Below are positions 1 through 10,639 of a stretch of DNA of 64,000 nt, one piece after another. Each line of letters starts with the position of its first letter. Position 1 is the stretch's first letter. The notes under the pieces were generated by a model that saw only the letters and a program-made list of their open reading frames with translations, did no database searches and was not told the origin of the DNA. Source of the DNA: Eleginops maclovinus (lineage: Eukaryota > Chordata > Actinopteri > Perciformes > Eleginopidae); assembly GCF_036324505.1 (NCBI RefSeq), contig NC_086350.1:28817448-28881447 (forward strand), given 5' to 3'. Made by a program: the position numbers and the translations under genes.

Positions 1-1480
1 ACTGTTAAGCAGTGAAAAGGCTTTTAGGAATCTGCACATTCAAAGTAAGTTTGATGAATGTCTAAAAGACGGTTTGTATATTCTTTATAAAGATTTGTTC
101 CCCTGACACAAAAGAGAATAAAAAACAAGGAAAACTAAAGAGAAAAAAATGTGGCGTCAGCAATGTGCAATGAGTGCATCCCTAAATGAAAGCTGTGTTA
201 CTGTGGAACATGTGAGGGTTAACTGCCTCGCCTGTCGTGTCTCCGTATCCTGTTGAGCTCACTGTGCTTTGCTTTCCGTTTCCATTCTGATTCCTCCCTC
301 TTGTGCATTATCGCTCTGATGTTTATTATTCTACTCTAGCTTTTAGGAGTTTCTATCATGTACAAGATGTGTACCGCTGTGCTCAAGTCTTAACAGTTGT
401 CATAGAAGGAACCGGGTCAGATGTTGCACAGCCTGACAAATCAGACAGACTTAAAAAAGACTACTCTTTTCCCCATAATTCCTTGTAAAAAAAAAAAAAG
501 ATTGTGGAGCTTGAAAAGGTCGCACTCATGTTTCTCTCTTTTTATTTTATTTTTTTTCAGCATTGATCTGCTTCTCCTGCTAGGTTATTATTATTATTAT
601 TATTATTATTGCTGCTGCTCTGTGGCTGTTGTAATAAGAACGCAACATATCTTCAACAGGAAAAACTATGATGTGAAATAATTTCAATCCAAATTAAATT
701 GTCTGTGAATATGTTTCAGTTGTGTGTGGAATGTCTTTTTTATATATCCAACAGTCTTATTGTATTACACTCAGTAAACAGTTTAGTTTGCTTTAAGTCC
801 AAAAAGAAAAAAAATCAGGAAATTCTCTAGAAATATGAAAGCATTAATCAGTAGTCAAAATGTATAAAATCTTAAAATATGTTTATAGATAGTTGCTTAT
901 GTAATTTCTTAATATGCAAATATATTAGAAGTAAAAGTATATCTATATGTCAGTAATGATAATCCAAAAGGTCGTATAGCATTTTAAAGATTTTTTGTAT
1001 GTGGGTATTTAACTATTTACAGGATTTCTTTATTATTCCTTCAAACCGTGTTCCTGACTTTATGTTAGGTTTAAACACCAAGAGATAGCCATCAAATAAT
1101 CCACCTAGGCCTGTTTACAGGTGTCTTATTGTACTGTTATTGTTGATTTTAGGAAATGTGCAACCTAAAACTGGACCATTTGAATGTGTGCAGTTTGACT
1201 GCTAAAATAGATACGATCCATTCATATGATTCCCATTCAACCAATGTTGATAAAATAGTGATATCTGAAAATTTGCTAAACAAATAAGTTCCAAACCAGG
1301 ATATGAGCATTCATGGCTACATTGTGTATAGGACTGGTAAACCCTAAAAGGGGTGAGGTGTTGCAGTCTTTGTTAAATCTAAGTTTTAATGTAAAAACGC
1401 TTCCCTCTACATCACTGACAAAACAATATTCCATATTATTGTTGTTGGTTGCTACAGACCACCTTCACCTGTCAGCGAAA
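1..1480. other. Non-coding stretch, nothing recognised
   Basis: This A+T-rich sequence has no ORF with recognisable content, no convincing splice-flanked exon and no repeat family that I can name. The only simple structure is a short (TTA)n run near 585-610 followed by GCTGCTGCT. An AATAAA-like motif near 117 could belong to the 3' end of an upstream gene, but nothing else supports that. Confidence 0.5.
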
Positions 1481-1492
1481 CTTTATCATCTT

Positions 1493-1622
1493 TTTTTTGG
1501 GCAACCAGTGTATATTAAAATATAGTGCAGTTTGAGAAATGGGGAGACAGGCAAAGGGACTCAGACCGGATACCCCAGTATATGGCCGCCAGCTCTACCC
1601 ACTGAGCTATACGACGGCCACG
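1493..1622 (-). repeat. tRNA-derived SINE, copy 1
   Basis: Read on the minus strand, the element starts like a tRNA, with an A-box-like stretch TAGCTCAGTGGGTAGAGC, and runs into a T-rich end at 1493. The B-box region is degraded compared with the second copy at 15907-16046. It is flanked by 12-bp direct repeats CTTTATCATCTT (1481-1492) and CTTTACCATCTT (1623-1634) with one mismatch, as expected for LINE-driven target-primed insertion. It is a SINE rather than a tRNA gene because the acceptor-stem 3' half is replaced by an unrelated tail. Confidence 0.8.
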
Positions 1623-1759
1623 CTTTACCATCTTTAATGCAGCTTCTGTCCAGTCCAAACTATAATGAAATTGTCATGTGAGTGATTTTAACTGGAACTG
1701 GCTGCTACCAGCATCAGATGATAAGGGTAAAACATACTGCAATTCCTTAAATCTCTTTC

Positions 1760-2012
1760 AGATGTTGGCTGTCCCATTAGACCCAATGTGAATCCTCCTG
1801 AAAAATTCTCCTTAATTGATCTAATCCTTGTTCCTCATAAATACACCCCTGCTTCTGTATTTGCAAATGCCCCCTTAAAAAACTACGGCGTAAAATCAGA
1901 GACAATGCATTGTTCACATCAGATCTTTCTGATTTACTAAATGAGCGCAATGTGGCATGGTCAAAAGCCAGCAGTACAGGTATTGGGTCAGATTGGCTGC
2001 TTTTCAGGCAAA
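1760..2012 (+). pseudogene. LINE ORF2 relic (endonuclease end and linker)
   Basis: Conceptual translation from about 1773 gives PIRPNVNPPEKFSLIDLILV, followed by a PHKYTPASVFAN-like stretch. This resembles the C-terminal part of the endonuclease domain of LINE ORF2 proteins, where a 'LIDLILTN' motif precedes the last catalytic residues. A second block near 1929-2010 (LLNERNVAWSKA, then DWLLFRQ) matches the region between endonuclease and reverse transcriptase in such proteins. No long frame remains. The piece abuts an unrelated LINE fragment on the opposite strand. The clade was not determined. Confidence 0.55.
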
Positions 2013-2023
2013 AACAAAGCTGA

Positions 2024-2580
2024 TCATCTCCTATAACTCCTCCTCCTCATATCCAGCCATCTCCTATATCTCGTCTTTCCAGTGGTTGGCGCAGGCGAGC
2101 GGAGCGGCATTTGGTTTGTCCAGGTCGCCATTTTGGGGTTTAATTCGCCACACACATGTAAGGTTCTGCCATTTAGTAGTGCTGGCATCAGTTGGGGGGT
2201 CTCCATTACTTCAGTGGTGTCCAGAAAGCTGCTCCTGGATTCAAGGCGTTTCTTGGCGGCAGAGTGCTTGTAAAGAGGAGGCCTGTAGTCAATGGTCTTT
2301 GTTCGCTCTGCTTTTGTGATGCAGCCTGCATGTCTCATGTAGGATAGGGTCTAGTTTACGTGCATGGCTCGATCTGCTCCATAGAGGGCACACTTATTCA
2401 GCAGTGGCTAGTGCTGATGTACGCAGTGGGATTGGGTGGGCCCCCCATTTTGGATATGTTAGTCGTTGTAGGAGGTTGTTCCTTGTAGAGACCTCGTCTT
2501 TTGGATGCCTTTTTTTGTAACTAAAGGTACGATCCAGGGTTACTCCCAGGTAGACTGGGTGCTGGTGGATTTCAAGCTCC
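2024..2580 (-). pseudogene. LINE ORF2 relic, C-terminal part of reverse transcriptase and tail
   Basis: On the minus strand, around 2580-2500, the frame reads HPVYLGVTLDRTFSY, the conserved 'YLGVTLDRTL' block that follows the catalytic palm in several non-LTR reverse transcriptases. Next come a STRNNLLQRL stretch and a TAE..CPLWSRS..HARKLDPILHETC stretch, the thumb and C-terminal region of the same proteins. An open frame of 104 codons (2338-2024) continues into the carboxyl end. The 5' part of the LINE is absent. It faces the + strand LINE piece just upstream, so two different insertions abut. Confidence 0.65.
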
Positions 2581-2749
2581 TGTTATTTAAACTTCAAATA
2601 ATCTAAATAATCCCCTTAAATTCCCAAAAATTATCAAATCATTAGTTTGAAAAAAAAATTGATGTTGTTAATGAACATTCCATTGCCGATTGCTGTGCTA
2701 GAGTGTGGAGATTTGGTTTATATGAATGCATCGTCTCAATGCCTTCAAT

Positions 2750-2933
2750 CGCTGTAGACCGCCTACCATGGTGTTGATATTCATTACAAACCTCTAAACC
2801 TCGATGCTCCGCTGCAACCTATATCCTTGTTTTGGATGGTCTTCCTTGACCGTGTGTAGACTGAAACACTGGAACATCCTTATATATATGAGGCTATGTT
2901 TGGTGCTCTTCCTCCTTATCTAAGGATCTACAT
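2750..2933 (+). pseudogene. LINE ORF2 C-terminus, left half (split by hAT)
   Basis: The frame near 2864-2933 reads TETLEHPYIYEAMFGALPPY and continues LRIY, like the C-terminal tail of fish LINE ORF2 proteins. It is interrupted by the hAT at 2934. The protein-like frame resumes immediately after the duplicated target ATCTACAT at 5419. Before the hAT insertion this was therefore one continuous LINE 3' end. Several frame breaks are present. Confidence 0.55.
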
Positions 2934-5418
2934 CAGGGGTGCCCAACCTTTTTTGAACCAAGATCTACTTTTAAAGTTGATAGTGTGTCGAGATCTACCA
3001 AGCCATATCGAAAGCCATAGCATAGCCACAAGTAATTGTGCACCTATATAATAACACAATGTTCTGACACAAAGATCAAGTTTTAACAATAATAATACAT
3101 TTATTGAAGTAAATGTACGTTGTGCAAAGAATAAGCACAAGTAGGCCTAGGACTGGCCCGTAACAACACAACAACATACAACCCAATTAATACAATGCCT
3201 AATTTAAGTTGGAAAAGTGGTTCTCTACCTTAGTGGGACTTCTGGCACTGAGAGGAGGAAGCTAGTCTCTCATAGTCCGGACAGTAGGAGCTGAGTGCCA
3301 GCCGTAAGCAGGCCGCAAGGTGGTCATCAGTCATGGTGGATCTTTATTTTGACTTAATGATGTTCATATGTGAAAAGGCAGACTCACACAAATATGTTGA
3401 TCCAAAAGGTGCAGTCAAATTCTTTGCAGTTTGTCTGAGGTTGGGGTACTTCTCTTTCTGCATTAGATTCCAGAATTGGACATTTATGTCAGGTGTACCT
3501 CTTGATTTGAGCTCAATGTCATTATTTAGTGTGAGGATCTCATTCTCAATAGCACCGCTCTCCAGGTTGAAGAGTGATGCCACTTTGGACGTCATACAAT
3601 CCACGTCTATATTTTCCCCAAATGGAAAACTGAGAAAACTGACAACAGGCTCAATGGATGCAAAGTCAGTAAAGCGCCTGTCAAATTCTGACAAGATGCT
3701 TTGCACTTGATCATCATAACGTGCCCTCTCAAGCTCCGCACAGTCTTTGCCCTGACGCTTAAGTTCTGTGTCCATGTGTGGAAAGTTCCGCAGATCACAA
3801 TGTTGCAAGCTGCTTGATAGCAGCAGCAACTTCCTTTTAAAGGTGTTCAAGGAGCTGATCATGTTGATGATGTGTTTGTTCTTACCCTACAGCTCTAGAT
3901 TCAAGTGATTGAGCTTGTCAGTCAGATCAGTAAGAAAGGCGAAATCCAAGAGCCACTGACTGTCTTCTACCTGTGCATATTCAGCATGGTTTGAACGTTT
4001 CAGAAATTCTTTAATTTCGGGCAACAATTCAGAAAACCGTTCCAGAAATGTACCTCTGCTGAGCCACCTTACGTCTGTGTGCAGCAGCAGATCTGTGTGT
4101 TCTGCACCGGTCTCCTCCAGTTGCGCACGGAATAATCGCCTCTGCAGACTCCTGGCCCGAACAGAACAGGCAATCTTGTTAGCCACATCCATCACGTCTT
4201 TCATATTTAAAATCTTCCCGCACAACCCTTGCTGGTGAATTATACAATGGTAATTCAGGAAATCCGGGAAAGATTCAGACTGTTTACACAATCCAATGAA
4301 CCCAGCAGTACGTCCAATCATTGCTGGAGCCCCATCAGTTGTAATGGAGATGAGTTTGAAGAGGGGCAACTTGCTCTTACTAACGAATTCCATACAAACC
4401 TGAAAAATATCTATCTGTGCCTCTTGTGTGCCCTTTCAAAGGCAAAATGGTCAGCAGCTCTTCTTTTACACTCATATTGTCGAAAACCATTCTAATGAAC
4501 ACACATAGCTCAGCCACATCCACAGCATCAGTGGATTCATCGAATTGCAGAGAAAAACACTCACGTGTGTCAATATCATTCCTCAATTGCTGTTCAACAT
4601 CCTCCGCCATTCCCTCGCATCGCCGTGTAACAGAATTTCTTGATAGCTGCACATCCTGAATAGCAGACACAATCTCTTTTCGATTTTTAAAATCGGCAAA
4701 AAGCGCATCTGCGGCTTCCATGAAAGCTTCTTTCACAATCTCACCATCCTTGAAAGATTTATTTTGTTTTGAAAGAACACGACAGACACGATAAGAAGCT
4801 ATGGTTGCAGCCTTACTCGTGGTATTGGGCCTGGTAAAAATGGACTGTTGTGCTGCTAGCTGACTTTTCAATTCCTTGACTTTTCAGGTGTGCAGTGGTG
4901 ATTTAGCTGGGAAGTTTGTATCGTAGCTCTTGTGGACCGTCTTGAAATACCGCTCCAAATTCCCTTTCTTTGGTAAAGCCACATTTGCATTGTAGATAAG
5001 ACAGATGGACTTGGCATTCGCATACACGAAAAAATAATCCTCCTCCCTCTCTGAAAATTATAAGTTTTAGATTTTTTAGTAGTATCCACTCGCTCTAGTC
5101 AAGCTTCTCGCACACTTCCGAGTCCTTAGTTAGAACCGAGCAACCATACCATGCGCGCGCAGATAGAAAGAAGCAGGTGAGATTTTTTCTGTGATTATGC
5201 CTGATCTACGTTACTATAGCTGTACAAATCTACACGCTGCTTCAAGCGATCAGCAGTTCATTGTGCCTATTTAAGATGTTTTAAGTTGGAAGTTTTAATG
5301 TAGGCCTATTTTACACAACAGTAGGAGGATAGCCTACACACAACATTTTTCTCGCGATCGACTGGAACTCAGCCCGCGATCAACTGGTAGACCGCGATCG
5401 ACTGGTTGGGCACCCCTG
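2934..5418 (-). mobile_element. hAT (Charlie/GTF2IRD2-like) DNA transposon, 2485 bp
   Basis: The ends are inverted repeats, CAGGGGTGCCCAACC at 2934 and its complement ending at 5418. They are flanked by a perfect 8-bp target duplication ATCTACAT (2926-2933 and 5419-5426). This is the hallmark of hAT superfamily insertion. The transposase gene runs on the minus strand (about 5089 to 3344) and is broken. The target was the 3' part of a LINE, whose sequence resumes on both sides. Confidence 0.95.
3344..5089 (-). pseudogene. hAT transposase remnant (GTF2IRD2/ZBED-like)
   Basis: The reading proceeds from 5089 down to 3344 through four open segments in different frames. The N-terminus has a BED-type region with a shift near 5040-4870. 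Segment 4871-4380 holds the conserved start of the catalytic core: SLQFDESTD, with an Asp, then VAELCVFIRMVF. Segment 4393-3887 contains ISITTDGAPAMIGRTAGFI and NYHCIIHQQGLC, the second acidic block and the Cys-His block of Charlie-like hATs, then a VRWLSRG stretch. Segment 3862-3344 ends with PFGSTYLCESAFSHMN, the hAT C-terminal dimerisation region. Frame changes near 4870, 4385 and 3875 mean that no full protein is made. Human GTF2IRD2 carries a domesticated copy of a related transposase, but nothing here suggests domestication. Confidence 0.9.
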
Positions 5419-5819
5419 ATCTACATGAACCGCAAATGCATGGGATCTTATTGGCTTTGCTCCGAGGACTTGTTTCTTCTTAGTGTCAAAGATTTCCCAG
5501 TTTGGGATAAATAAAGTACTTCTGAAGAGAGCGTTTTGTGACACTGCTCCTGTGGCTTGGAACCAGCTGCAGAATGAGCTGAAACTCAGAGAGCTGGTTT
5601 CTTTAAACAGACTCAAAGCAATTCTAAATGACTTTGAAGCAGGCCACTGTGTCTGTAAATGCTTTGGCTGATCTTATTATAACTGGGATTGGGTTATGAT
5701 TGTGTTTGTTTTAAGTTGTCTGTAACTGTGCTGCTGTCTTGTCTTGGGCCAGGGCTCTCTCGTTAAAGAGATGTTTAATCTCAATAAGACCTATCCTGGT
5801 TAAATAAAGGTTAAGAAAA
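5419..5819 (+). pseudogene. LINE 3' end, right half
   Basis: After the hAT target duplication the LINE continues: CSEDLFLLSV, then RAFCDTAPVAWNQLQNELKL and RELVSLNRLKAIL (5517-5630). These are typical of the ORF2 C-terminus of common fish LINEs. The 3' untranslated end reads through a motif with AATCTCAATAAGACC and terminates near TGGTTAAATAAAGGTTAAG at 5813. One shift separates the first residues from the main frame. Confidence 0.7.
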
Positions 5820-5846
5820 TGTGGGTATCACTCCCTCCAGGTAATA

Positions 5847-6342
5847 CACGGCACCATAGTTCTTTGTTACTGATGGATTTATTCATCTTAATTGCGCTCC
5901 AACATCACCGTCATCAAATCCACCGTCGAACTGTTCAAATATATAACAATACATACAAAATAAACACGCATTCATATCACACACAACTTTAAAGACAAAA
6001 TGAATATGTGTGTTGAAACATAAACACGTAAATAAACATACCTCGCTGACTGCACACAACCGAGAGAAAATGAGTTCACTTAAAAGGAAAAACATAAAAA
6101 ACTTCAAATGTGTACTGCAACATCACCTTAAACTCTTAAACTTTAAACGTATAGCAGAGTATACAGCTTCTTTTTGGAGGCGGTCGCAACAACTAAAGGT
6201 GTCCCCGCACAACATGGGATGTAAACATAGTTCCTACGTAGTGTTAATACAACGAATCAATATTGATGAAAATAAATCATATAAATAATATATGTAAACA
6301 AACGTACCAAAAATGACATAAATAATATTTATGGCAGTTAAA
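5847..6342 (-). repeat. 3' LTR of the BEL/Pao element
   Basis: This 496-bp block is repeated at 15864-16513 with few differences once a SINE in that copy is removed; net lengths are then equal (496 bp). It lies just downstream (minus strand) of the pol end. On the minus strand it is preceded by GGTGGGAG (6350-6343), a plausible polypurine tract. The shared sequence starts TTTAACTGCC rather than the canonical TG. No matching target duplication was found at the outer edges, so the exact termini are uncertain. Confidence 0.75.
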
Positions 6343-6393
6343 CTCCCACCAAATCACAAATTTTGTGATTTCACTTCACAATTTCACTTTCAT

Positions 6394-7031
6394 TTAACAC
6401 AATGATTTTAATATTCGTGAAAGAACCATGACAATTATTTTTGCTTCAAGCAGTAGAACAGTCTTTTGTACAGGCCTATCAAGATGGACTGGCTTAGTAG
6501 TGCGTTTTCCCTGGTTATGTAAAGTTGAGTCACTGATTAACAGTTTTACTTTTCTGACTCTTCCATCAGTGCTGGGATACACCTCTGTTACTCTTGCCAA
6601 TCTCCATAGGTTTCGTGGAGAGCCATCCTCGTGAAAGATGACAATGTCATTGACCTTCGTATTTCTCTTATCCTTTTGCCATATTTGTCTTTGCTGAAGC
6701 TTAAGAAGGTACTCCTTCCATCTTGTCCAGAACTCATTTACCAGGAACTGCACCTGGCGCCATCTCTTGCGTAGGTATAGATCCTGACTCATAAATTGGC
6801 CAGGGGGGGCGATACTATGTTTGACTTCATCATGAGAATGTGGTTAGGCGTGAGAGGTTCAAGACTTGTTGGATCATTTAAGTGCTCTGTTGTCAGAGGT
6901 CTGCTATTCACAATAGCCCTCACTTCATACAGAAAGGTTCTAAGCGAGTCACTGTCAAGTCTTTTAGCAGATTGATCAAGGATTGCTGTTAGAACACTTC
7001 TGATCGTTCTTATTTGTCTCTCCCAATACAC
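6394..7031 (-). pseudogene. BEL/Pao integrase C-terminal part and DUF5641 domain
   Basis: Frame 7031-6789 has YWERQIRTIRSVL, carrying the glutamate that completes the integrase DDE set, then AIVNSRPLT and LTPNHIL, standard in BEL/Pao integrases. Frame 6792-6394 is the following DUF5641 region: LYLRKRWRQVQFLVNEFW, then a VIFHEDGSPRNLWRLARV stretch. A shift separates the two frames near 6790. The upstream join to the integrase core has a stop and another shift between 7093 and 7031. This is the 3' end of pol. Confidence 0.85.
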
Positions 7032-7092
7032 CTCCCATGTGGCTTGATGATGGGGTGTTCATTATGAACTCACATCCATGTTCTTTTAGCTG

Positions 7093-8022
7093 TTAATGAT
7101 CCAGGTCCTTCATTGCATTCATGAACTCTCCTTTTGCACCTACAAAGTTGGTGCCTTGATCACATCTCAGCTGTCTTACCTGTCCACGTATTGCAATGAA
7201 TGCACGCAATGCATTGATGAAAGCGTCTGTAGTGAGACCATCAAGCATTTCAACATGTACGGCTCTAGAACACATACAGGTGAAAAGAAGACCATACTTC
7301 TTCAGTTCCTTTCTCGCTTCCTTCACATAAAACGGTCCGAAGCAATCTATGCCACAATATGTGAATGGAGGTGTAATGTCCATTCTTTCTTCTGGCAAAT
7401 CTGCCATCTTTGGATCTTGTGTGTTCCTTCTGTACTTTCTGCACGTTGTGCACTTGAAGATGTGCGAGGCAACTGCGCTGCTGCATCCTATGACCCATAT
7501 TCCACTGGATCGCAATTCATTTACTGTAATTCCTCTTCCTTGATGGTGTACCTTCTCATGGTAGTGCTTAATAGGCAAAAAGGACAGATGACTTGCCTTT
7601 GGTACAATGGCAGGATGCTTGACATGTGGGTGAAGGCCGGACCTTGTCAAATGTCCTCCAACCCTGAGCACACCATACTCATCTACAATCGGACTTAGTT
7701 TGTGTAGCTTGTTTGCTTTGTCCTTGGGTTTTACTTCCTTGCCTTGCCTTATACTTTTGATGTCGCTGCTGAATTCTTCTGTTTGGACCAGTTTGATTAA
7801 GAAAAGCTCCTGTCTTTCCTCAACACTTGTCGCTTCATTTATTTTTGGTTTGAGACCCTTGATTTGCTTAGCATGATGCTTAAGATGAGCAATGGCCTTG
7901 ACAGCTCTTTTCCAGTCAGAAAATCTTTTCAGGCGGTCTAGCAACGTCCTGTCTTCCTTTGCTTTGGTGTTGAGCACCTGGGCCTTTCGAAGTTTTGGAT
8001 CATTGTCAATGACCTCTCCCAT
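7093..8022 (-). pseudogene. BEL/Pao integrase core (zinc-binding and catalytic domains)
   Basis: This 309-codon frame begins in the linker after RNase H. It holds the HHCC zinc-binding region (HHQGRGITVNELRSSG, then KCTTCRKYR). The catalytic core has CGIDCFGPF with the first Asp and RCDQGTNFVGA with the second. The third catalytic residue lies past a stop after MKDLDH, in the next frame. The layout and spacing match BEL/Pao integrases. The frame is long for a relic, so decay is moderate. It would have acted in integration of the retroelement cDNA. Confidence 0.9.
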
Positions 8023-8111
8023 ATTAACATCTCCTATGGGTAACTCCTTTTCCCAAAGTCTGGGCCATTAAACCAGTTTGAAGCAACAAGCTGATCTGCA
8101 CTTGGGCCTCT

Positions 8112-8336
8112 CGAAGTCAAAGTCAAAGTCCACTTTATTGTCAACATTTCCACATGTTATACATACAGAAAATTGAAATACCGTTTCTGGCAATCCCACA
8201 GTACAAATATAAACAAGAACATATAACATAAAAAGATAAGAGCCTAGAAAAAAAGGGGGAGTAAAAAGGGGTATACAAAAAAGCTAAGTAATATATACAT
8301 ATATTAGACACAATTAACACAATTTGACAGTAAAAG
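8112..8336 (-). repeat. LINE/SINE tail fragment inserted in BEL/Pao pol
   Basis: About 220 bp interrupt the pol reading between two blocks that are contiguous in the family: NPADHA (complement of about 8336-8355) and SRGPSADQLVASNWF (complement of about 8075-8116). The insert ends on its 3' side with a short TTGACT-type tandem tail (complement of 8117-8132), as in LINE-mobilised fragments. The body is A+T rich and non-coding. Exact ends and target duplication are unclear. Confidence 0.6.
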
Positions 8337-8719
8337 CATGATCTGCAGGATTAACTTCGGTATGTACAAATTGCCAATGCTTGGGATCTGTAACGGACTT
8401 AATTTTTAGATTCTGCTTGCCACAAACACATGAAACCGCCTGGAATCATTGTTTATATATCCAAGGACAACCTTAGAGTTTGTCCAAAAATATTCTTTGT
8501 AGACCATCTATTTCAAGCTCATTTCTGAGCATAGCACTTGTCCTTGCTGCTACCACTGCTGCAGATAACTCAAGCCCTGGTACTGTAGTTACCTTGGTGG
8601 GGGCAACACGCGCCTTCCCCACGACTAGCTAGCAATGGACGTCTCCATTGGTATTGATTGCTCTGAGATAAGCACACACCCCATAACCTGTGATGCTGAC
8701 GTCGGAGAAGTGATGAAGC
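8337..8719 (-). pseudogene. BEL/Pao RNase H-like stretch, heavily decayed
   Basis: Between the reverse transcriptase frame and the LINE-tail insertion the minus strand has no long frame. Pieces such as TDPKHWQFVHTEVNP (complement of about 8395-8345) and VVAARTSAMLRNE-like residues near 8530 fit the RNase H and connecting region of Pao-type pol. Multiple frame breaks are present. Confidence 0.6.
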
Positions 8720-10171
8720 TCATACTGCTTGACATCCGTGAAGTTTGCTGGGATGTAGCATCTTCACATTAGACAAGTTATGAAGATCTTGTAGCCATGA
8801 CTCCAACTGTGCTCTGTGCTCTTCTAGAAGTGGCTCGTCCCAACCAACCTTATCTCGACACAGTTGTTGCAAGATCAACTTTCCCCGGAAGATGAAAGGT
8901 GCTACGAACCCCAATGGGCCGTAGATGGAAGATACTGTGGATAGCACTCCTCTTCTGGTCACTGCGTGTCCCTTGACAGTAACTCTGAACTGGAAGTCAT
9001 CGGAGGAGACGCCCCATTGAACACCAAGAGCTCTTTCCATGAGCGACTCTCCTAAAGCCATATCCAGGTCTTTGACACTTTCAGCGCACTCTTCCTTTGG
9101 TATTGGCTTCAATACTTTCTCACTGTTGGAAATGAACTTATGCAGTCTCAGCTTGCCTGTGCTGCAGAGCTCTCTTGCTTCCTTGACGAGCTGGATAGCC
9201 TCAGCATCAGACGTTACACTCGCCAGCCCATCGTCAACATAAAAATTCATTTGGATGAATTTAACAGCGTTTTGGCTAAATTCATCCTGACCTTCAGTGG
9301 CTAGATGTTTAAGACCAAAGTTTGCACAGCCAGGTGAGGAGGCTGCCCCAAACACATGGACCTTCATCCAATAAACTGATGGCGAAGACCCTAGATCACC
9401 TTTCTCCCACCATAAGAACCTCAGGTAGTCTTGGTCTTAAGGCCTTACATGGAACTGATGGAACATTCTTTCGACATCATGCATAAAAGCAATTGGGCCC
9501 TTGCAAAACCTACAAAGAACTCCCGCCAAGGTGTTTGTGAGCTCTGGCCAAGTAAGAAGGTGGTCGTTCAATGATGTGTCTTTGAACCTTGCTGAACAAT
9601 CAAAGACAACACGTATCTTCCCCGGCTTTTGAGGGTGGTATACCCCTTGGTGGGGAATATACCAAGCCAGTTGATTGTTGAGTGCTTCTTCTGGGACCCT
9701 CTCTGCATCACCACGAGTGATAATGTCCTTCATGAAGTTCATGTAGTCTGAACAGTATTTCTGGTCTCCCTTGAACTTTCGTTCCAAGCACACTAGACGC
9801 TGAACAGCACATGACTTATTATTGGGTAGATTTGGTCTGTCTTGTTTAAAAAGTAGGGGCATTTCATAATGACCATCTTGTTTGTGTTTGATTCCATCTT
9901 TCAGCTTAGTCAAGAAGTGGAGATCTTCCTGAGAGACAGTTGCTTCTTCTCTGACTCTTTCACTGAAATCGGATTCTAGCATCTTAATTATATCATCTGG
10001 AGAGAACATTTCTTTGATCTGAGTCTTGCAAACATAGTGAACTTCTCTTTTGAGCTCGACTGTTGGTTTGGGTTCAGGCGTCACTTGCTTTACAATGATG
10101 CGATGACTTACTCCAATTGCATCCCCGTAATGCTCACATGGGTTACCATAACCTATGCCATACCATGCCAT
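8720..10171 (-). pseudogene. BEL/Pao reverse transcriptase
   Basis: Two frames make up the domain. Frame 10171-9437 carries the fingers and N-terminal palm: WYIPHQGVYHPQKPGKIRVV, then FDCSARFKDTSLNDHLL and the IAFMHDVERMFHQF block with a catalytic Asp. Frame 9367-8720 carries QMNFYVDDGLASV, the YVDD catalytic box typical of BEL/Pao, followed by the thumb (STVSSIYGPLGFVAPFIFRG). A shift near 9437-9367 separates them. Catalytic motifs remain readable, but the protein cannot be made in one piece. Confidence 0.9.
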
Positions 10172-10272
10172 AACTATGCTCCAACCTAGATCGGTTTTCG
10201 GTGCAAAAGGTTGGTTTTCCTCCCCACATACAACTTATCTAGGTGTTAGAGCTTGTGGGCAATTGTACCCGA

Positions 10273-10635
10273 TCAGCAGACCAATTTCACATTCCTTTTG
10301 TGGAGAAGGTGTTCTGCAAGATGCGCCAAATGAGGCCATGCCTTGGCTGTTTCTGGAGCCGGGATGTGTGCCCGATTAGCAGGGATAAATTCACGAGTGT
10401 AAGTTGCTGGCACTGTGATCTTCTTAGAGTAAAATAGCCCTCTTATCTGTAGGCCTTTAAGTCTTTTACAAGGTACAATTGTCCCCCTTGATGACATTGT
10501 ATTCAGTTTCAGCTTCACTTGTTCTGTGTTATCTAGAACATCTGCTACTTCCTCAAGAATGAATGAAGAATCACTTTGTGGATCTAGTAGAGCGTAGACG
10601 AGAACTTCCTTGCTTGAATCACTTGGCGTTGACAC
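10273..10635 (-). pseudogene. BEL/Pao aspartic protease region (DUF1758-like)
   Basis: The frame reads VLVYALLDPQSDSSFILEEV. This is the retropepsin-like active-site loop of BEL/Pao elements, in which the usual D-T-Q/G pattern is here D-P-Q. A GLQIRGLFYSKKI stretch and a later 'P...ETAKAWPHLAHL' segment lead into the reverse transcriptase. Frame changes separate it from gag on one side and from the reverse transcriptase on the other. Confidence 0.8.
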
Positions 10636-10639
10636 AGAC